In this document: piece by piece, positions 5,160 through 6,410 of the stretch
Numbering within the stretch: the first letter of the stretch is position 1
Layout of the letters: each line of letters starts with the position of its first letter
DNA from: Candidatus Pacearchaeota archaeon CG10_big_fil_rev_8_21_14_0_10_35_13
GTDB taxonomy: Archaea; Nanobdellota; Nanobdellia; Pacearchaeales; GW2011-AR1
Assembly: GCA_002763035.1 (NCBI GenBank)
Contig: PFDC01000002.1
Location: 8,503-14,912, forward strand
DNA: 6,410 nucleotides
Direction: 5' to 3'
Program-made: the position numbers and the translations under genes
Notes under the pieces: generated by a model
Seen by the model: the letters and a program-made list of their open reading frames with translations, nothing else
Database searches by the model: none
What the model was told of the DNA's origin: nothing

Positions 5160-5662
5160 TAAACGTACCAAAGAGAAGAAGAAGAGAAGGAAAAACAGAT
5201 TACAAACATAGAAAGAGAATGCTTAAAGGAGAAAAGGCAAGAGTATTATTTAAGAAGACCAATAAGAGAATCATAGGACAATATGTAATAAGCAAAGAAT
5301 CACAAGACTATGTGATAATAACAGCAAACTCAGGAGAACTATTAGCCATGGGATGGCCTAAAGAATGGGAAGGAAGCCTTAAAAGCCTACCAGCAGCATA
5401 CTTAACAGGACTACTATTAGGAAAAAAGATTAAGGACAACGACAAAACAAACAATGAAGGAGTACTTGATTTAGGACTATACAGAAACGTAAAAAAATCA
5501 AGAATTTACGCGTACGCAAAAGGAATTATTGACGCAGGAATAAAGATGCCAGTTAATGAAAAAATGTTCCCAGATAAAGAAAGAATCGAAGGAATGCACA
5601 TGAAGAAAGATGTTAAAGAGGTAATAGAGAAAATAACAAAGAAATTAGGAGCAAAAAAATGA
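5156..5662 (+). CDS. rpl18: Large-subunit ribosomal protein uL18
   Basis: uL18 binds 5S rRNA with uL5 and places it in the central protuberance. The 168-residue product shows the archaeal signature RRRREGKTDYKHRKRMLK (7-24), FKKTNKRIIGQYV (32-44), SLPAAYLTGLLLGKK (77-91), GVLDLGLYRNVKKSRIYAY (102-120), AKGIIDAGIKMPVNEKMFPD (121-140) and RIEGMHM (143-149). It is toward the short end for archaea (about 170-200), lacking the longer C-terminal tail. The start is fixed by ATGA overlap with eL19 and AGGAG 7 bases upstream. It also ends LGAKK, with the same 18-base junction leading into uS5. Confidence 0.96.
   Translation: MINVPKRRRREGKTDYKHRKRMLKGEKARVLFKKTNKRIIGQYVISKESQDYVIITANSGELLAMGWPKEWEGSLKSLPAAYLTGLLLGKKIKDNDKTNNEGVLDLGLYRNVKKSRIYAYAKGIIDAGIKMPVNEKMFPDKERIEGMHMKKDVKEVIEKITKKLGAKK
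5645..5662 (+). repeat. 18-base repeated stop/start junction, copy 2 (uL18/uS5)
   Basis: Exact copy of 5142-5159: AGGAG at 5647-5651, seven A residues at 5653-5659, ATGA at 5659-5662. It provides the Shine-Dalgarno for uS5 with 7-base spacing. Confidence 0.85.
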
Positions 5663-6410
5663 CTAAAGAAAAAGAAATAATAAAACCTGAAGAAGAAGTA
5701 GAAGAAAAACCAGAACCAACACTGACCAGAGGAGAAGCAATAAAATTCAAGAGAGAAGAAAAAAGAAAAAAAACCGAAGAAGAAGCACTAAGTAGCTGGG
5801 CCCCTAAGACAAGAGTAGGAAAACTAGTAAAAAATAAAGAATTAACAGATATAGATCAGATACTTGACAGATACAGAATACTAGAACCAGAAGTAGTGGA
5901 CTCATTATTAAAACTAAAAGACGACTTATTATTGATAGGACAATCAAAAGGAAAATTCGGAGGAGGAAAAAGAAGAGCATGGAGACAAACACAAAGAAAG
6001 ACTGCTGAAGGAAACGTACCAACATTCTCAGCAATGGCAATAGTCGGAGATGAAAACGGACATGTGGGAGTAGGACTAGGAAGAGCTAAAGAAAACCTAC
6101 CAGCAAGAGAAAAATCTCTAAGGAAAGCAAAACTTAACATAATAAAAGTAAGAAGAGGATGCGGAAGCTTTGACTGCTCATGTAAAGAACCACATAGTGT
6201 CCCAGTAAGAGTTATAGGAAAATGCGGAAGTTTAAGAGTAGTACTAATCCCAGCACCACAAGGAACAGGACTAGTAGTAGGCGATGAAATGAAGAAGATA
6301 TTAAAGCTCGCAGGAATAAAAGACGTTTATGGAAAAACCTTCGGACAAACAAGAACCACACTAAACCTAGCAAAAGCATGCATTGAAGCACTAAAAATGA
6401 CTACAAAGGT
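5659..6410 (+). CDS. rps5: Small-subunit ribosomal protein uS5, 3' end cut by window edge
   Basis: uS5 lines the mRNA entry channel of the 30S subunit and affects decoding accuracy and mRNA unwinding. From the ATG overlapping the uL18 stop the frame stays open to the window end: 250 residues plus two bases, so only a short C-terminus is missing. Order: a charged, probably disordered N-terminus (1-45); SSWAPKTRVGKLVKN (45-59), the archaeal/eukaryotic lead; a long basic hairpin region GQSKGKFGGGKRRAWRQTQ (94-112); the double-stranded-RNA-binding-like S5 domain with VGDENGHVGVGLGRAKE (129-145) and KAKLNIIKVRRGCGSF (156-171) with Cys168, Cys173, Cys175 and Cys189; the C-terminal domain with LIPAPQGTGLVVGD (196-209), AGIKDVYGKTFGQTRTTLN (218-236). 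AGGAG lies 7 bases before the ATG. The identity is certain; the hairpin region is longer than in most archaea. Confidence 0.96.
   Translation, partial: MTKEKEIIKPEEEVEEKPEPTLTRGEAIKFKREEKRKKTEEEALSSWAPKTRVGKLVKNKELTDIDQILDRYRILEPEVVDSLLKLKDDLLLIGQSKGKFGGGKRRAWRQTQRKTAEGNVPTFSAMAIVGDENGHVGVGLGRAKENLPAREKSLRKAKLNIIKVRRGCGSFDCSCKEPHSVPVRVIGKCGSLRVVLIPAPQGTGLVVGDEMKKILKLAGIKDVYGKTFGQTRTTLNLAKACIEALKMTTK

Noticed and set aside
5804..6140. Two minus-strand open frames opposite uS5
   Set aside because: Same cause; the + strand uS5 frame covers the entire region with strong family motifs.
1..6410. A novel defence, mobile or biosynthetic system
   Set aside because: Every base is accounted for by a well-known ribosomal operon in canonical archaeal order; there is no cargo gene, inverted repeat, integrase or RNA array.

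Overview
This window is one block of an archaeal ribosomal-protein operon: the S10/spc-type supercluster, running from the C-terminal part of uS3 to most of uS5. Fifteen genes are present, all on the + strand, in the order uS3 (partial), uL29, aSUI1/eIF1-like, uS17, uL14, uL24, eS4, uL5, uS14, uS8, uL6, eL32, eL19, uL18, uS5 (partial). The archaeal/eukaryotic-only proteins eS4, eL32 and eL19 at their usual archaeal positions, and a SUI1 factor between uL29 and uS17, make an archaeal origin near certain.

The organism looks AT-rich and reduced. The coding strand is heavily loaded with A and purines, Arg is almost always AGA or AGG, and Ile is mostly ATA. Several proteins are at or below the short end of their family (eS4, eL32, eL19, uL18). 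uS14 carries an N-terminal extension, uS5 carries extra sequence around its RNA-binding hairpin, and the RNase P subunit gene (rnp1/Rpp29), which often sits between SUI1 and uS17 in other archaea, is absent. Together these suggest a DPANN-type archaeon (for example Woesearchaeota or Pacearchaeota). That placement is inference, not proof.

Layout: coding density is close to 100%. The longest non-coding stretch is the 13 bases between SUI1 and uS17 (967-979). I see no internal promoter, terminator, RNA gene, mobile element or CRISPR, so the block is probably read from a promoter upstream of the window and continues downstream (uL30 and uL15 would be expected next). Junctions fall into clear types: ATGA overlaps (six, the only places TGA is used as a stop), 20-base overlaps with a strong Shine-Dalgarno (two), and TAA followed by 1 or 4 A residues and then ATG with no Shine-Dalgarno (five). 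The SUI1/uS17 junction has a 13-base spacer.

How the genes work together: the 30S proteins (uS3, uS17, eS4, uS14, uS8, uS5) and 50S proteins (uL29, uL14, uL24, uL5, uL6, eL32, eL19, uL18) are made in step from one message, with an initiation factor that acts on the small subunit. uL5 and uL18 jointly carry 5S rRNA. uS3, eS4 and uS5 lie around the mRNA entry side of the small subunit. I found no new accessory or defence system here. The points worth a second look concern translational coupling, two repeated A7 stop/start junctions that fit a -1 slippery heptamer, and lineage-specific changes in uS5, uS14, eL19 and eS4.
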